A stretch of 64,000 bases of DNA from Eumeta japonica (GCA_005406025.1 BGZK01001400.1:62001-126000); one strand, 5' to 3'. Counted from the first letter of the stretch, positions 22,756-35,989 are shown. The notes: a model not told the origin generated them from the sequence alone. Program-made: numbers and translations.

Positions 22756-22900
22756 GATATCCTATTACTTTTCCTTAAAGGCTGGTAACGCATTAGTGAG
22801 TCTTTGGGGTTGCAATTGTCTATGCGCCGTTGCCTATGGACACCTAATCGCTGGTAGGAGCGGCGTACGCCTGTTCTCTTGGATCTATAAAATTAAAATT
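22756..22900 (+). repeat. Lepidoptera-type short interspersed repeat, copy 2
   Basis: Contains 'ggctggtaacgcattagtga', then 'tgcgccgttgcctatgga' and 'tcgctggtaggagcggcgta', matching the same family as 3862-4066 in the opposite orientation. In moths this is usually the 3' part of a SINE or LINE. The 77-codon open frame across it (22706-22939) is not a gene. Confidence 0.6.
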
Positions 22901-23079
22901 AATGTTAGGTCATACATAATTTACGTTTCGTTATTATAAGACATACATGTACATGTAAACTTAACTAAATTCTTACTTAAACATTACTGTTCCACCTGCA
23001 TGAGTAAATAACATTAATGTGACATCGAATACGAATAGTATAAAAGGTGGGTGATATCGAGGGCACATATTCGATATAA

Positions 23080-23190
23080 TATGAGATCAGAATCGCGGAT
23101 CATATTAGAATTGAGATTCAGAGCAGAACTGTCATTGAAATAAAGAACGGGACCAGTATCGGGACAGTCTGTGGAATCAGATTTGAAAAA
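23080..23190 (+). repeat. Degenerate hexamer repeat, locus 2
   Basis: Units such as 'gagatcagaatcgcggatca', 'ttgagattcagagcagaact' and 'gggaccagtatcgggac' follow the same drifting six-base pattern as 15815-16010. The flanks are unrelated between loci. Confidence 0.55.
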
Positions 23191-23200
23191 AAGATCGTTC

Positions 23201-25959
23201 GATATATCGCGATCGTGCGCTGACATTGAAAAGATTCAACGTCTACGCGAACGAAGGCGCGGGTGAAATGTAGTTTTGAAATAAATACATGCGGCGTAAT
23301 CTAGCGCTTATCGAGCATACGATACTTAAGTGCGTGATTCAGCTAAGCCCGCAAGGGACGTGAAGGGCTAAAACACTGGGAGCTGTCCGGCCGCGGCTGC
23401 CGGTACGCGACCGCATCGAGGAAGTGGCCCCTTCGTGCTTTTGTCAAGCGGCCGCAGTTTGAATCCACTCTCGTGTTGTTTGTAAACACGCATTTGGGAA
23501 ATGCGGCTTACGCTCGTAGCGGGCCAAGGTCGACGCTAACTGCTTTCGCTAAAATTTCTGGGCCACGCTTAAACGCGAACTAGTGCCACCGACACATTTC
23601 GTATTTTGTCGGCGCGAGTGGCGCGCGGGTTAATGCGTATTTTGCGACATCAAAGCCTTTCACGACCCCATTCTTTTGCTCTCATATTAAATTATGCGTG
23701 TCTTGGGAATATTTTCACGTTTTTCGTTTGTTTTTTGCAAGTCACCGTGGAAGTTACAATTGTAGCTCACGGCCGCGGCCTTTGAACGTTCATATCGTTT
23801 TGCCGTCTGCGTTGTACCGGTTCAATTTAAATCTTCCAAATTATTATTTTCACATCTGGAATAAGTGAAACACAAATGATAATTAAATTATAGACTTTAA
23901 ATTATGAAACCTTCCAACAAAATATGCTCCATCGGCAATAGCGTGCTCGGATATCCAATCGGATATCTTCCTATGAGCTTGCACCACTAAGTCTTGGATA
24001 CGAAATTTCTTAATTGCAGTCTTTATACGGCATCCACAGTTTGCTCAGAAGATTCAAATATGACCGAATATTTTTTATTCAGTAAGAACACAACTGTTTT
24101 GTGAATGGGTGTAGAGAGAGCAACAACAACAAAAAAAAAATAGAGTAAAAAGTAATTTTCTTCTTTTTCACTAAATGGATATAGTTTTCAGGATCTAACT
24201 TGACTATAACTTGAAAACATCAAGTTTTTTTAATCATACCATTGCTAAGGCACACATTTTACACAATAATTAATATATCTTTTGTTTTTTCTTTTCTTTT
24301 TAATTAGGAGGCTAGAAACTTAAGGCCCTTAAGACTTTTTAAAAACGAAGTATGCTTAATGCTGAGTATTCCATATCATTTTGACTAGAGTATTCGGGAC
24401 GAGACGCGTAAGAGACGACTGAGACGCGTCGTCCGCCTGCGCGTGACCGTTGTTGCTCCTCCGCACGCAACAAATAAGACGGCCACGCTGAACTTTTGAA
24501 AAGTTGAGTTCGTGTCTGATTCAACACAGTTCAGTCATCTAACCGAACTACGTGTTTTTGTTCCATTGTACTAAAAAACCAAATATCTCGTGAAAGGCTT
24601 GACATTTATGGAAATAGAAGATGCTTTATTTGCAACAGAAGTTGTGTTTCCGTTTTGATAAACGGTTCAAGAAAATGAAGAATGCGAATGAAAACGTAAA
24701 TGTTAATTTAAGAGTCGTGCAAAATATTCAATGACTCCATGTACATAAATATTCATAGTTGCATATTGATTTACATTAGTTGTTACTTATTTAACAAAAG
24801 TGATACAATATGTAATTCGATTTTCTTTTGGACTTTACTCATCAGGAATCAATTTTTCATATATAAGGGTATGAAATATCATGGGAAGTGTAATCAAACT
24901 TGGCGTTACGTTTCGTTACATTCGGGTGAGTCTCGTTTGTATAGGGATTATACACATGATAGTCTCCATGTTCATGCGCAACTTATCTTGCGCATCCCCT
25001 AGCAGTATATGTAAAATATAACGCCGACTTAACTATATCAGTATATACTTTATTCATATAATATTAATAAATAACAACTGTCAAGTTGTGGAGTTTTGAA
25101 CTCAAATCACATTTTTTTTCTGGTAGAACACTGGGAACAACTAGATATGTTACCACTATTGATGCGATGTTTTTGCGATTTATCACACATATATCTTCTG
25201 ACGTCCATATATCATATTTTAGTTACCACAAACCAATTGTCTCATATTCAATAATGTCTATATTGTTCCAGGAATAAATATAACGCAAGATGATGTAAAT
25301 GATGAATAAAATCAATCTTGCTTAAAAATTTATTGCATAAAATTATCATTGTTTATGTTTACATGATTTTGTTATGTATTTTAACGAATTCATTTATAAT
25401 TAATATAAATAAATGTATCACGCATGCTTTAAGTAATATAAAAAATGCATTTATTTACCGTCATTTGCTAATCTATTTATTTTATAATCGTTCGTAAGGA
25501 GTAAACTCCAGTCGTGCGTCGGAGCTGACACACACACACACTTTTTTTATCAATATTTAGGACTCTGAAAAAGAGGCACAGGGTGATGGTAAACTACATT
25601 TAGCTACATGAGGTTATATTATAAACATTTTATTTTATTAAATGTGTAAGGAAAGGTATGACGAAATTCGTCAGTACAGAAATAAAAGGAGGCAGTTGAC
25701 GGAAAAACCAGAAATGATCGTAGATCAGACGACGTTAAGCGCAGTGTTTTTTAAAATGATTCTACGTATCCACTATGATGTAACCGATACCGAAATAAAA
25801 CTCCGTGCCATTTCGATAATCTACGTGACAGGATTGTGTAAGGCGTTTTGCAAAAATATTTCGCGATATGGATAGGGCAATTGCCCTACAGTGGAACAAA
25901 AAGATAGTCACTCATTATTCCAATAGAACAAATCGCTGACAATCGTTTATTGATGTTTC
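23201..25959. other. Intergenic DNA; GC-rich block 23335-23660
   Basis: The block at about 23335-23660 is CpG-rich, not repetitive, and may be conserved regulatory sequence ('agctgtccggccgcggctgc'). Around 24390-24500 a second moderately GC-rich patch holds 'gagacgcgt' motifs and, at 24530, an initiator-like 'tcagtc'; no promoter can be claimed. A 77-codon frame at 25642-25875 has no known domain. A perfect 14-bp palindrome, agggcaattgccct, lies near 25876-25889. Confidence 0.4.
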
Positions 25960-26640
25960 AATTATATTGCGTAACATATTTTTTAACTTCCAGCTAAGAA
26001 AATTGAAAATTTTCGAAAATTTTCTAAAATTTTCGGGAAGTTATTGGTTTCACCCCATTTTGCAAAAATCGAATTCTCATCAGATCTCGACGTTCTGAGG
26101 GTCTAGGAAGCTTCTCTGATCATCCTGAGATGATGTCCGTATGGCTGTGTGGATGTGTATGTGTGTGTATGTGTGTGTGCATGTGTGGATGTATGTAAAC
26201 CTCTTATAACTTTTAAACGGCTAGACCGAATCGAGCCCACTAAACGGGGTTCCAAAGAGTTTTACCAAACTTAGATTTCCTGAAAGTTTGGGTCGATTTG
26301 GACCGGTAGGTTTTGAGAAATTTTCAAAAAACTAAGAAATTTTTTTTTTAAGTTTTTTCATAATAACTTTAAAATGGCTTGACCGATCAATTCCAAAATC
26401 TAATCAGCTCTTAACCTATTAAAAACACGTCGATTGCCATAAACCGGGTCAAAATCTGTTGATTCGTTTGCGAGAAATCGTTGTCGAAAGAAATCGAAAT
26501 AAACCGTTTTTTTACTCAAAAAATCGCGTCAAATCCCGTATATTTTCGAGTGTTTTGAACTCGAAATAGCGGGAAGTTTCAGGGTTGGCCTACACTGTTA
26601 ACCTATTTTTTTGTTATGTGTCGTAAAAGGTAATTTCAGT
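25960..26640 (+). repeat. 'gcgggaagttt' repeat family, copy with GT-rich core
   Basis: In order: a run of 'ttttcgaaaattttctaaaa', 'cagatctcgacgttctgagg', 'gatgatgtccgtatggctgt', an imperfect (TG)n block, 'taaacctcttataactttta', and an end with 'gcgggaagtttcagggttgg' and a T-run. The same blocks in the same order and orientation occur at 47085-48190, and the last part also at 5525-5690 on the minus strand. No coding capacity is visible. It is probably a non-autonomous element or a UTR-derived repeat. Confidence 0.7.
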
Positions 26641-27434
26641 TTCAATTTTGTGTTTGTTGTATTTGTTGTACGTGTTCTTTGACAAGACAAGTTATTTGCT
26701 CTTACTTCAATATAGAAAATCAATTTTAACATGTTTTGACTTGCATATTGTGGTTTTATTTTTTTCAGTGCAATACGCGTTCCACAATGCGGATTTCAAT
26801 CATAAAACGTTGAAAGCCAATCATCATTACACATATGTAATGAATGTGTTAATGGAATGTTATTTGACAAAAATATTTTTCATGTAATCATTGTTATTCC
26901 ATTTTTGTCTTAATGAGGATAATGAAGGTACGAGTATCTTAATCGTACTTCATACCGACCGCTCTGTTCCTAGTTGTTGGTACATCAAAAAATATATTTT
27001 GTTGGGCTATGACTAAGTTGAACGGAAAGTTATGTTCTAAGGTTATATTAGTTTGCTAAAAGTCAGAACATAATATAGTACGTGAACTTTGACAAATACT
27101 CATATTAAAAACCTTTTATCATTTTTAAAATGATATAAATAATTATTTCATCGTAAATTTAAAATGTCTTAGAAATTTAAAGACTTTGAAACAGTGGGGT
27201 GTCTTTAATAGACCTGTTAAAAGTGATATCTTTCACCTTTTCAGTTTTTTTTTAAGCCTGTTTTGAATGAACCTGCTACGTGTTAGTTGGAATCACCTAA
27301 ATAGGGTTCTATAGATACTATAAATCGTTATATTACCTTGAGTGAATTAGATATAAATAAAAACAAAATGTTTTGGTTTCTATGTAATTCAAATTTTTTT
27401 GTCGTAACTAAAATGAAAACGTTTTAAAATGTTA
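26641..27434. other. AT-rich intergenic DNA
   Basis: Nothing recognised. A 79-codon open frame (26648-26887) is Leu/Phe/Tyr-rich, but this follows from the T-rich composition and it has no helpful context. Confidence 0.4.
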
Positions 27435-27525
27435 TATAAATATGACAATTTATCGTAGGCTAGAATTTGAACCCAAGTCTCGCATAATCACAAGTAACCG
27501 CTAGATTAATAAATGAACTAATTAA
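27435..27525 (-). repeat. tRNA-derived SINE-like fragment
   Basis: On the minus strand, 'aatctagcggttacttgtga' is followed by 'gggttcaaattc', which resembles the A-box region and the B box (GGTTCRANNC) of RNA polymerase III promoters at roughly tRNA-like spacing. It does not fold as a proper tRNA in my reading, so a decayed SINE head is more likely than a tRNA gene. Confidence 0.4.
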
Positions 27526-27659
27526 TAATAAAAAGGAAGCAACGTATTTTACCATACATTTTCTTTTCAGGAATATTCTCAGTTTCTAATTGTAATTTAA
27601 AGTTTAATATTAATAATAATAAGATTTTGGTTTCAGTTTAGGTTTTTTTTTTTTTATGC

Positions 27660-27880
27660 TACAAGTTAGGCCCTGTTCAGCGATCGCAGGCGAATGTCTT
27701 ACGTCGGTGTGAAGGGCTTATTCCTCGGTAATCGGCAATAAGTGGTAGTGCTTTCCCGGTGTTGTCGCTTTTACGGACGCAGATCGAAGGCGCTCGCTCG
27801 TGATCGCGAGCGTGCATCGGCACGATCATTGATCGCTCAGTCAACAATTGCCTGGAGCGGTGAATGCACATCTCTTCGTT
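27660..27880. repeat. Candidate MITE-like GC-rich repeat
   Basis: Starts 'taggccctgttcagcgatcg' and continues with short internal palindromes ('gctcgctcgtgatcgcgagc'). The opening resembles the 'ggccccgttcacac' ends of some non-autonomous insect DNA transposons. I could not find a convincing matching right end; a related 'gccccgaacagacg' occurs at 28354 but the orientation does not fit well. Confidence 0.3.
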
Positions 27881-30800
27881 TCACGCCCAATTACTTTCTA
27901 AAGCTTTAGCGTGAAGATGAAATTCTTATTACACGACAGCGGCGTGGCGGAAAATATTTGAGTTTACACTATTATACCAGAGTGAAACAATAATTTACAA
28001 CCCCAAAAACTATATACAAACATAAAAACAAGTTACCTGTGCATCCATTTCATTTTTTTTGTAAGCAGGATTTGAGTTTTCGAAACCTAATATCTTAACT
28101 AATCATTACATGTAAGTACTAATAAAGAAAATCATGGAAGCGGCCGTAAGCGCTCGCACGTCCGTCGTCGGTGTCTAATTTTGGCGAACGACCAAAGGCG
28201 ACGGTCGCCAACCGTGTGCTCGTGGAATTTGCGATGGCACTGTTGGTCCCAGTAATTTTAGAAAATAAGAGAAAATCTTCAATTCTCATATATTTTTTAA
28301 ACATCTCTTAACCTATTTATTTCAAAATAATAAAAATATATTACACTTGCTAACGCCCCGAACAGACGTTGTTCTGCTCGAACGTGGCTTGTTTGCTATG
28401 GGTTCAACAAACTATAGGCTAGGTAATATGATACTATGATATGACATAACATTTTAATATTACGTTTTGTTATTATATGATTTGTTGTTGCCCAAATCAA
28501 AATTAAAATAAATTTAAAAAATAATCTTAAACAAAATGCCCTAGACTCCGAAATCATCGCGCTACCTAACGGGTCCAATTGTAAATTTAAATGACGAAGG
28601 GGCCTAATCAAACACACACAAAAAATTTTATCGAAATCTGTCTAACCTTTTATAATATTTTTCGTTTTCTAATTTGCCTCCAAATTTAACCTTTAAATTG
28701 GTATTTCTTTCATTTATTTTGTATATTCGTGACTAAGTCATGAAACTCTGTCTATATATTGAACTGAAACTTTTTTGTCCAATAGATATGGAGAAAATAA
28801 GTTTTGACAGACAGACAGATTTATACTATAATAATTTCGTTTTCTTATCTGGTGTACGGAAATCTAAAAATAAAGATTGTTCCGATAAAAAAGTAATCCG
28901 AAATGTTCAAGAAAGAGAATCCAGTTTGAGTTTATATTACCATTATTATAGATGCTGCCGACGTTAAATATTATTATGAAACGACGCATTGTGGCTTTGA
29001 GCCTTGAAGTGGAAAGGTATCTAAGTAGTAGACTTTTGTAATGAAGGAAGATATCTCTTTAAATTAATTTAGAAAAAAATTGTGACAGAATTCTTCAAGA
29101 ACGCATGTCATTTATGAGAGAAACTTATGGGAGAAACTGATTGAACGCATGCCACGTCGGATATTGGATTGAAGGATTTATTATTTTCTCTTCGAGATTG
29201 TTGGGCGATTCATAAAGATAGACTGCGTTTTGTTATTTTAAATATTAGGATGCAAAATGGAGTTTAGGACGAGTCTCCATTGTTAAGAGATTATTGTTGC
29301 TAAGATAGGATATTACACGAGAACAAGGTTAGAGTGAATGTCAAAATAATATTTCGCACAAGCACGCCTTATAGTTTTGGTGCATTTTGGATGGCGTTTC
29401 CCAAATACAAATACAAAGAAGGTTTATTGCAATCTGAATCATTCTAACCAATCAAAATGCGTCTAAAGTGTAAACAAAGTGTAGGTGAAGAAAGTGGGGG
29501 AGTTGTTTACATCTTAAAGATAAAAAATATAGGATACTATTCCCGAATATACTTTAGGAGAATTATTCTATAGTTTTAATTATTTACCTTGTGAGTGTAA
29601 TTTGTAACGATGTAGAATAAATAGGTAGTACCTAAAAAGTAATGAAAGCTTTTATAATTTAATCTGAGAAGATTTCACCGTTTCGGCTGTACTAATGTAC
29701 TATACGGTGTATCAAATCATATAACCAGAAATTATAGGTTTCAACCGACATTTTAAAGCCGTAAAAACCTTTTAGTATATTATCAGCTTTAAGTACTTTC
29801 TATGTCAGAATGAATATCCGTGGACACTTCGAACGAGAACTGCCTGAAATAAAAGGCGAATCGAATCTAACATAACAGCTGTTGACATCATCGACGGCGT
29901 CGACGAGCTAGCAGAGAGCGATATGGGGTGACATCACCGCGATAGTGGCGGGGGCGATGGGCGGGCGGCGATGGGACCCTCTTGATTTTTCCGGGGTCAC
30001 GGCGGGTCGGTGACCCCCACTGTCGTCGAGGAATAATCAATCGTCATAGTTCGGTCACAGTTTCAATATATTAGTCGTGAGCCGTAGTCGCATGCAGCCT
30101 GAACATAGTCGAGGCTGTTCGTCGAGTAGGCGTGCTTGATCTAAGCGCTGATCAACTGGATAGCGCAAACAACGCCTTAGTATTTAGCCGCGAATCCGGG
30201 TAGCATATGGTTAGTCTACACTGAAACAAGTTCCTCGTTATTACATAAACGTTATAGTGACTTAACAAATACTTCACGATGATGATGCGCACACATTCTA
30301 CCTCTTTTAATAATAAATCAGTCAAATTATAATTAGTCATAGTCATTAGATCAAATTATAATCAGTCAAATTATAACTATTCGGTTACTTTTGTCAATTG
30401 TATAAGAAGTTATTCCAAGCTTTTTAATCGCGGATGTGCAGCCGTAAAATCCATGTTTGTCTTTAATAAAATAAAAAACAGCACTAATTCGATAAAAAGT
30501 ATTTGGAATATAACTAATAGAGAAACTGGAAAACATATACACCATCGTACATAATTTAAATTAAAAATTTTAATTTTATTTGTTTAAAATTTAAATTTTA
30601 AACAGAGACAAAGAAATTGCTTTTGCTTTTAAAAGCTTCTTTGCTTGAATTCCAATTCCAACTACACAATCTTTAAAATCATCGCCCACTCTCGTTGAAT
30701 CTCTGTTGAAGCAAGACGTTGATACTTGACATTATATCTGAATTTACTTATAACAACTATAATAACGTTATTAAAATATTCAAATATATAAAAATGAAAA

Positions 30801-30894
30801 AGAATTGCTGATTTTAATGGCTTTTCTGTAAAAATAATAGATTCAATAATAAACTGCATTGCTCCATGCTTAGTAGTAATTTGTAATAATTGCG
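27881..30894. other. Intergenic DNA; GC-rich block 29890-30030
   Basis: Mostly AT-rich and unrecognised. A GC-rich block at about 28135-28240 and a stronger one at 29890-30030 ('gtggcgggggcgatgggcgg') have no coding signature. Near 30555-30605 is an A/T-only palindrome-like stretch ('aaattttaattttatttg'). Confidence 0.4.
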
Positions 30895-31300
30895 TTGATT
30901 GTGGTGTTTCCTGATCTAAAGAAGCAAATAAAAGTTATTCCATTATTTAAATCCGGTACTATGTCTGACCCTTCTAACTTTAGACTGTTATCAATTCTAC
31001 CGACACTCAGTAAAATTTTAGAAAAGCTCGTTTTAAATCAATTATTGCGATTTTTTTATAATAACAACTTGATAACGGTTAAACAATTCAGATTTACATA
31101 GCCTGCGGTTCTTGAGCGACAACAAATGCAGCCTGTGTTGAGCTTGTTCAACAAACGTTTGTTGCCTGGGAAGATTCAGCGGACGCAATCCGTGTCTTTT
31201 GTGATTTATCCAAGACTTTTGATTACGTTCACCACAACATATTGATCAGGGAACTACATGTGTCACAGGTCGATCACTTGCTCTTCTAGAGTTTTATAGA
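30895..31300 (+). pseudogene. Non-LTR reverse transcriptase fingers/palm fragment
   Basis: The frame from 30900 gives 'KKQIKVIPLFKSGTMSDPSN', 'FRLLSILPTLSKILEKLVL' and 'NNNLITVKQFRFT', the RT fingers region of jockey/CR1-type elements. After a frame change it continues 'LVQQTFVAWEDS'-like sequence and 'CDLSKTFDYVHHNILIRELH' (about 31200-31255), which contains palm motif A with its Asp retained. The FADD box is absent because the fragment stops. It is a short dead piece and not related closely enough to the 6.6-11.8 kb LINE to call the same family. Confidence 0.85.
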
Positions 31301-31544
31301 GTATTAAAGAGATTCACTATCCATCCTTTTAATTGGCTTTATCATCGAACTCTGAATACTTATGTATATATGCAATTTATCAAAATAAATCAAATAATCC
31401 CAAACTCGAAGGTTTACAAGTAATCATTAAAGTGTAGTTTCTGTCTATAAATTACAAAGAGTACTTTGGTTTCCACAGTTAGTTCAGCAGAATGAGATAA
31501 TGACTTTTAGACGCAAACTCTTGACTAACTAAAAAAATAATTCA
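31301..31544. other. AT-rich spacer between non-LTR fragments
   Basis: No coding block is recognised. It may contain decayed parts of either neighbouring retroelement fragment. Confidence 0.3.
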
Positions 31545-31795
31545 AACACACTACACATGCCGATCACATTTGAGGGTATCCCTCGATTTTCCTAGAATCC
31601 CATTATAGATCCTGACTTGGTGACTATGGGACCATCTCGGGAGTATACCCTTTTGAACAAAAAAAATATTTTTCGTTCGGTTTCCGATTGGTTCAGTTTT
31701 TCTAGTTCACAACTGACAAAGATTTCGCTAACATATATTCACAACAATGCAGATGAACCTCCTCCTTTTTTGAAGTCGGTCAAAACGATTTTGAA
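31545..31795 (+). repeat. Moth non-LTR 3' end ('cctcctcctttttt' type)
   Basis: Contains 'tgactatgggaccatctcgg', 'gagtatacccttttgaacaa' and then 'gatgaacctcctcctttttt' with 'gaagtcggtcaaaa'. This series is a very common 3' UTR of lepidopteran non-LTR elements. The 91-codon open frame across it (31617-31892) is not a gene. Confidence 0.6.
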
Positions 31796-31974
31796 TTTTA
31801 AATATAAGTTTAGCTATAAAAGCCCATATTGGTCCCGCACTGCGTTAACTGCGCTGTGTTGCAGTATCGCGGGGAAGAGGGTGCATCATTAATAATAAAG
31901 TAAATAGCATAATTGAATAGCACGTTTATTTTTGGTGTAATAATATACGTTCCTTTTGATTGAAAACGAACCGA

Positions 31975-32035
31975 GGGTGCAATTAGGATAAAAATTGAGA
32001 GCGGAACTGGAATCGAATCCAAAGAAAATAGACTG
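31975..32035 (+). repeat. Degenerate hexamer repeat, locus 3 (short)
   Basis: About ten units such as 'attgagagcggaactggaat' and 'cgaatccaaag', in the same unit family as 15815-16010. Short, so less certain than the longer loci. Confidence 0.45.
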
Positions 32036-32490
32036 AACAAACAACGGAGGGGCAGACCAACTGAGACAGTGGTCTTTTAAGAGTTCCGTTTTCCATATAT
32101 TGTACGAAACCTTAAAATAAATTGATTGGCGTGTTGCGCGATACGATATTTCGTACGCACTAAAAATGGACTTCGTTGTAGCGTAATGATGGGACAATTC
32201 ATCTACAGTCGTTAACACGGTCATGAATCGATGTTGGGCCGTTTAATAACGATGAATTGATTAATAGTAATAAAATTACCTCGTATGCTCACATTCCTGT
32301 CTATTACATAAGTGACAAGCTGTATAAACAACTCTATGTATATATGTATAATCTTATTGAGTGTCGGAGAGAAAGATTTCGAGTCAGCCGTCACCGACTA
32401 ACACCACTTTGTAGTTATGGTAGAACTTCACTTGCAAAGTATGTTTAATCATATTCTTAAAGGATTTTACTTGTAAGTACATGTATAGTA

Positions 32491-32632
32491 CACACTGCCT
32501 CTCTGAATTGCCTATGAATGATGCAATTCGCATGTTTAACGCTCCCCAACCTTCTCTTCTTCTGCCAGTTGTACACTATTGCGACGCTTTCGTAAATAAC
32601 TTCACAGCGGCAAAGTTTCGTGCGTTGTCCTG
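32491..32632 (+). mobile_element. MITE, three-copy family, copy 1
   Basis: The interior ('ctctgaattgcctatgaatg', 'gcatgtttaacgctccccaa', 'tattgcgacgctttcgtaaa') and right end ('agcggcaaagtttcgtgcgt', 'tgtcctg' then TA) match 40926-41091 closely. The outer left terminal repeat is eroded. No coding capacity. The 74-codon open frame over it is not a gene. Confidence 0.75.
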
Positions 32633-32634
32633 TA

Positions 32635-35035
32635 ACAGGCAGACCCAGAGCATGAGAGCCAAAGTACGACAGTATCCCGGACGGATTCTTTGTATAGATA
32701 ATTAATTATTTATTTCTATTTTTTTCTTTTAGACCATTTTTCAATTTCACCATTAGCACAAAAAAATTACTCACTACAGATCGGTCAATTATTAAAAATA
32801 GCAGAACATATCATTTAGTTTAAATGCTTTAGAACAAATTATGAATCTCCAATGTAAATGGTAAATAGAGTCTAATGTGAGTATTGCAGTTAAATTAAAA
32901 TTAACTTAAAATGTCAAAACCAAACAAGATTACTTGTTTGTTGTGACAGTGTATTGTAATAGGCCAGGACTAACTTACAGAAAATTAATTAGTCTCTTTG
33001 TAGAGATTTCATATTTTGAATAAATAAAAGTAAGGACTGAATTATTCTAAAATACATTATTTCTGAAAAATGGTTTTTTTTAACATTGTTCAGGTAGTTG
33101 TAATTTTACCTCACAATTCTTAGCAATTACGTTTTCTAAGCAAGACAACTCACGTTTTATTTGTGTGTAAGGGATCAAAAAACTTTTCTCTTGATTAACT
33201 CGATGAGCCGGGCGGACAGAAGGGCAGACCTGTGTAATGTCGGTCGTCTGATATTTCTCTTCACAGTCTGAGCCCCGGGCCCCGGCACATCGACGTCGCT
33301 GACGCAGAATAAAGACGCCCTAATGGAATCTAAATATAAATAATGATCAAAGAGATCGCATTTTCGAACGAAAGGAACCTTATTTTCTTTCAAAATGTTT
33401 TAATGATGTTTAGATTTTAATTATTCATTAATTATTTTTCAAAAGTAAGTTATACTGTAGAAAATTATTCAAAACCATGTATAGTGATGTGTTTATATCA
33501 ACAGGAACAAACACAATCTTGAAATATGAATTCTCTGGAATATACTGGCAGTCCTCGACCCGCGCCGGATCAGCGCCGTGGGCTTATCTGAAATATTAAA
33601 GTAAGGACGTGTGCCTCCGCACCGGCATGTCGAGCTGACGCCATTGACACCGAAGGCGTGACTTCGACGTTAAGAAGTGATGGAGTTATTGAGTTATTGA
33701 CCCTTGCGTTTCCTTTGTCGGTGGGAAATGCGTAGCAACTTACTAAGACTTCTCTCATTTGTCGGACTTTCCTATTTAGCAATTACTATTAGCGACCACC
33801 AGTAAATTAAAAAAAAAGTAAAACATTATCTTTCTTGAACTTAGTCGATATTTATGAAACATTTTTGTAAAAGTTTCTGTAATTATGATTTGAATTCTTA
33901 AAAATAAAAAAGGGTTACACTCGTAAGCACAAGGCGAGTGCTACTTGTACTGTAGTTCAGTATACAAAGTGTTCGATCAAAAAGCTCTGAAATCTGAAAC
34001 CGGACAATAGTATAAAACCACTGTAGGTTCCCGACGTCTTCTGTGCCAGCAAGAAATCCACGATTTGATGAAATCAAAAGAAATACGAGTTGTCAGTTAT
34101 TCTAAAATAATAAATAAACGTAATTTGTGGGTTGTATATTTATATTGTGTCAAATATGGTCTATTTTCATATTATTTTGGAAATCATCTATCCTATATAT
34201 ATTATCAAACGACCAATTCTTGTACATAAGACACGACAATCTAGCAGACTTTTTTTTAATAAAGGTTTGTTCTTCAAGTTAACCTGTATAGGTGTCTTCT
34301 CTGAAAAAATTAGATAATAGAAATGTAACGCTTACTGTATTTAACGCCATTTGTAGAATTTTGAGATAATTATAATGTTGCTGGTCATTGTTCGGAACAA
34401 TAAATGGCGCTACATGATATAGATAGATGGCACTGCATTAAACAAAATATTATGTTGTATAAGTATATTATGTATTCATATATTTGTTGGACTTCGACGT
34501 AAAGACCTGTTTCCATATAAAATTATGACATTCCTACGGCAATCTTGAAAGATGCCGACCAAAGCTCGGTAGTCTACTTGAACACGGCCATCAACTTGAT
34601 GTTGAATGAAACCAAAATAATTTAAAATTAAATGTGCGTTCTGTTCTATTACCCGAGGTTTGTCTGAAAGCATACTTAGCTTATTTAAGTACAGACCATT
34701 TGTTTTATCAACTCATCCAAAATATAGTATCTCGATATGCACCGTGTCATCGACATTTTTTCTACAAAATACAGGATTTTCTGGAAACTGTCGAATTTTC
34801 GTACTATAAGCTATATAAAAATAAAACTAAAACTTATAATATTATCAATACCTAGTCATTTACATGAAATCACACCTTGTGGTTGGGGCGAATATTTCTG
34901 CGTGGGCAATGACTTCTACCTGATTGAAGCCGCGTGCTCATAAACTACCTTTATGACGCTTTACCATCAAAATCGATGGTCAACGAACGTGAATACAGGC
35001 TAAAGTTATAGGCGTCTATATTTCTTAACTAGCTT
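32635..35035. other. AT-rich intergenic DNA
   Basis: I recognise no gene. Open frames at 33175-33393, 33570-33782 and 34476-34673 (minus) and 34132-34943 (plus) lack domains. A block at 34390-34700 has the mixed composition of an old repeat ('aatggcgctacatgatatag' resembles a motif common upstream of moth retroelements) but I cannot name it. Confidence 0.4.
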
Positions 35036-35095
35036 TAGCCTGCGGTTCCATCCGCATGGACGGACAGTGAATTCTTTAATTTTGTACGTCAACCG
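35036..35095 (+). repeat. Possible SINE/RTE-derived fragment
   Basis: The words 'ctttagcctgcggttccatc' and 'cgcatggac' resemble a widespread moth repeat beginning 'gcttttgcccgcgacttcgtccgcgtgga'-like sequence. Only about 40 bp can be matched from memory. Confidence 0.35.
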
Positions 35096-35099
35096 ATCA

Positions 35100-35430
35100 C
35101 GCCCTCAATCGAGGTCATCCGTCCTGGATTCCGGCCGCGGTTTTGCTCCAACGTCGGTTTGGGTTCACCTTTGATTCCGATCGTGCTCCCGCTTTTGATT
35201 CCGGCCTCGATCTTGATCTAAATAGATTCCGTTTGCACTGTCGATCCCGATCCCATTTTAAATTTTGATTTCGGTATTACCCTCATTCCTATTCTGGTCA
35301 TATTCCTGATTTTAATTATGGCTCCACATTCGATTTAAATCCTGGTCTCGTTCTCGATTTTGATCTCTCTTTCGATTTTCGATTTTGCTACCTTTTCTGT
35401 ATCTAAATCTGATTCCGCTACCGACCAGTA
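35100..35430 (-). repeat. Degenerate hexamer repeat, locus 4 (longest)
   Basis: Over 300 bp the plus strand reads as six-base units around GATTCC: 'gattccgatcgtgctcccgc', 'gattccggcctcgatcttga', 'cgatcccgatcccattt' and 'ctcgttctcgattttgatct'. This is the reverse complement of the GGAATC-type units at 15815-16010. Units are strongly diverged but the phase is held for long runs. Confidence 0.7.
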
Positions 35431-35989
35431 TTTTGATTTGAACGAATACACAACAAATAGTAATAAAATTTAAAGCCATTCTTCAATTACAAAAAGACAT
35501 ACAGAAAGGCCGCGTCAAAATTTAAAAATGATAAATACAGCTTTTCTTCGTTAAGAAATAAATATTTATTACAAAATTTCTCAAAAATAACGGATCTACA
35601 TTTTAATATATTAGTGGGCATAGGCAAGTAAAAATTATTTTCTTTTTATATCAAGAGGAAAGTTTATTTCTATTCAGAATTCGATTACGATTCGTTTTGC
35701 GCTGTTTCAGAGCCTGGACAAAGAAATATACAGACCCTCTAATGAATTCGTCTATTACCCTATCGTCTGCGCAACTGCATGCACTTAATGTATCCCCATT
35801 TCACCAAAATTAATGAAACCATTCTCAAGATTCAAAAAGACATACAAACTGACAAAGAAAAATCACAAAAAATAAAAAAAAAAGTGTATGTTGAGTAATA
35901 ATCTACAGATTTATGTAGTAATGCTATAAGTTCTAAAATGTTAAGTTAAGTTTGACATCTGTAGCTTTAATGCTTCCGTTTTTTTTTAT
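35431..35989. other. AT-rich intergenic DNA
   Basis: No feature recognised. Confidence 0.4.

Noticed and set aside
24380..24560. Promoter with initiator and downstream element
   Set aside because: A 'tcagtc' and a partial downstream motif are too weak to call without transcript data.
25642..25875. 77-codon open frame with charged N-terminus
   Set aside because: I considered a virus-derived or element-derived protein but no family fits.
27435..27525. tRNA gene
   Set aside because: A/B-box-like words are present but no acceptor stem or cloverleaf forms; a SINE remnant is more likely.
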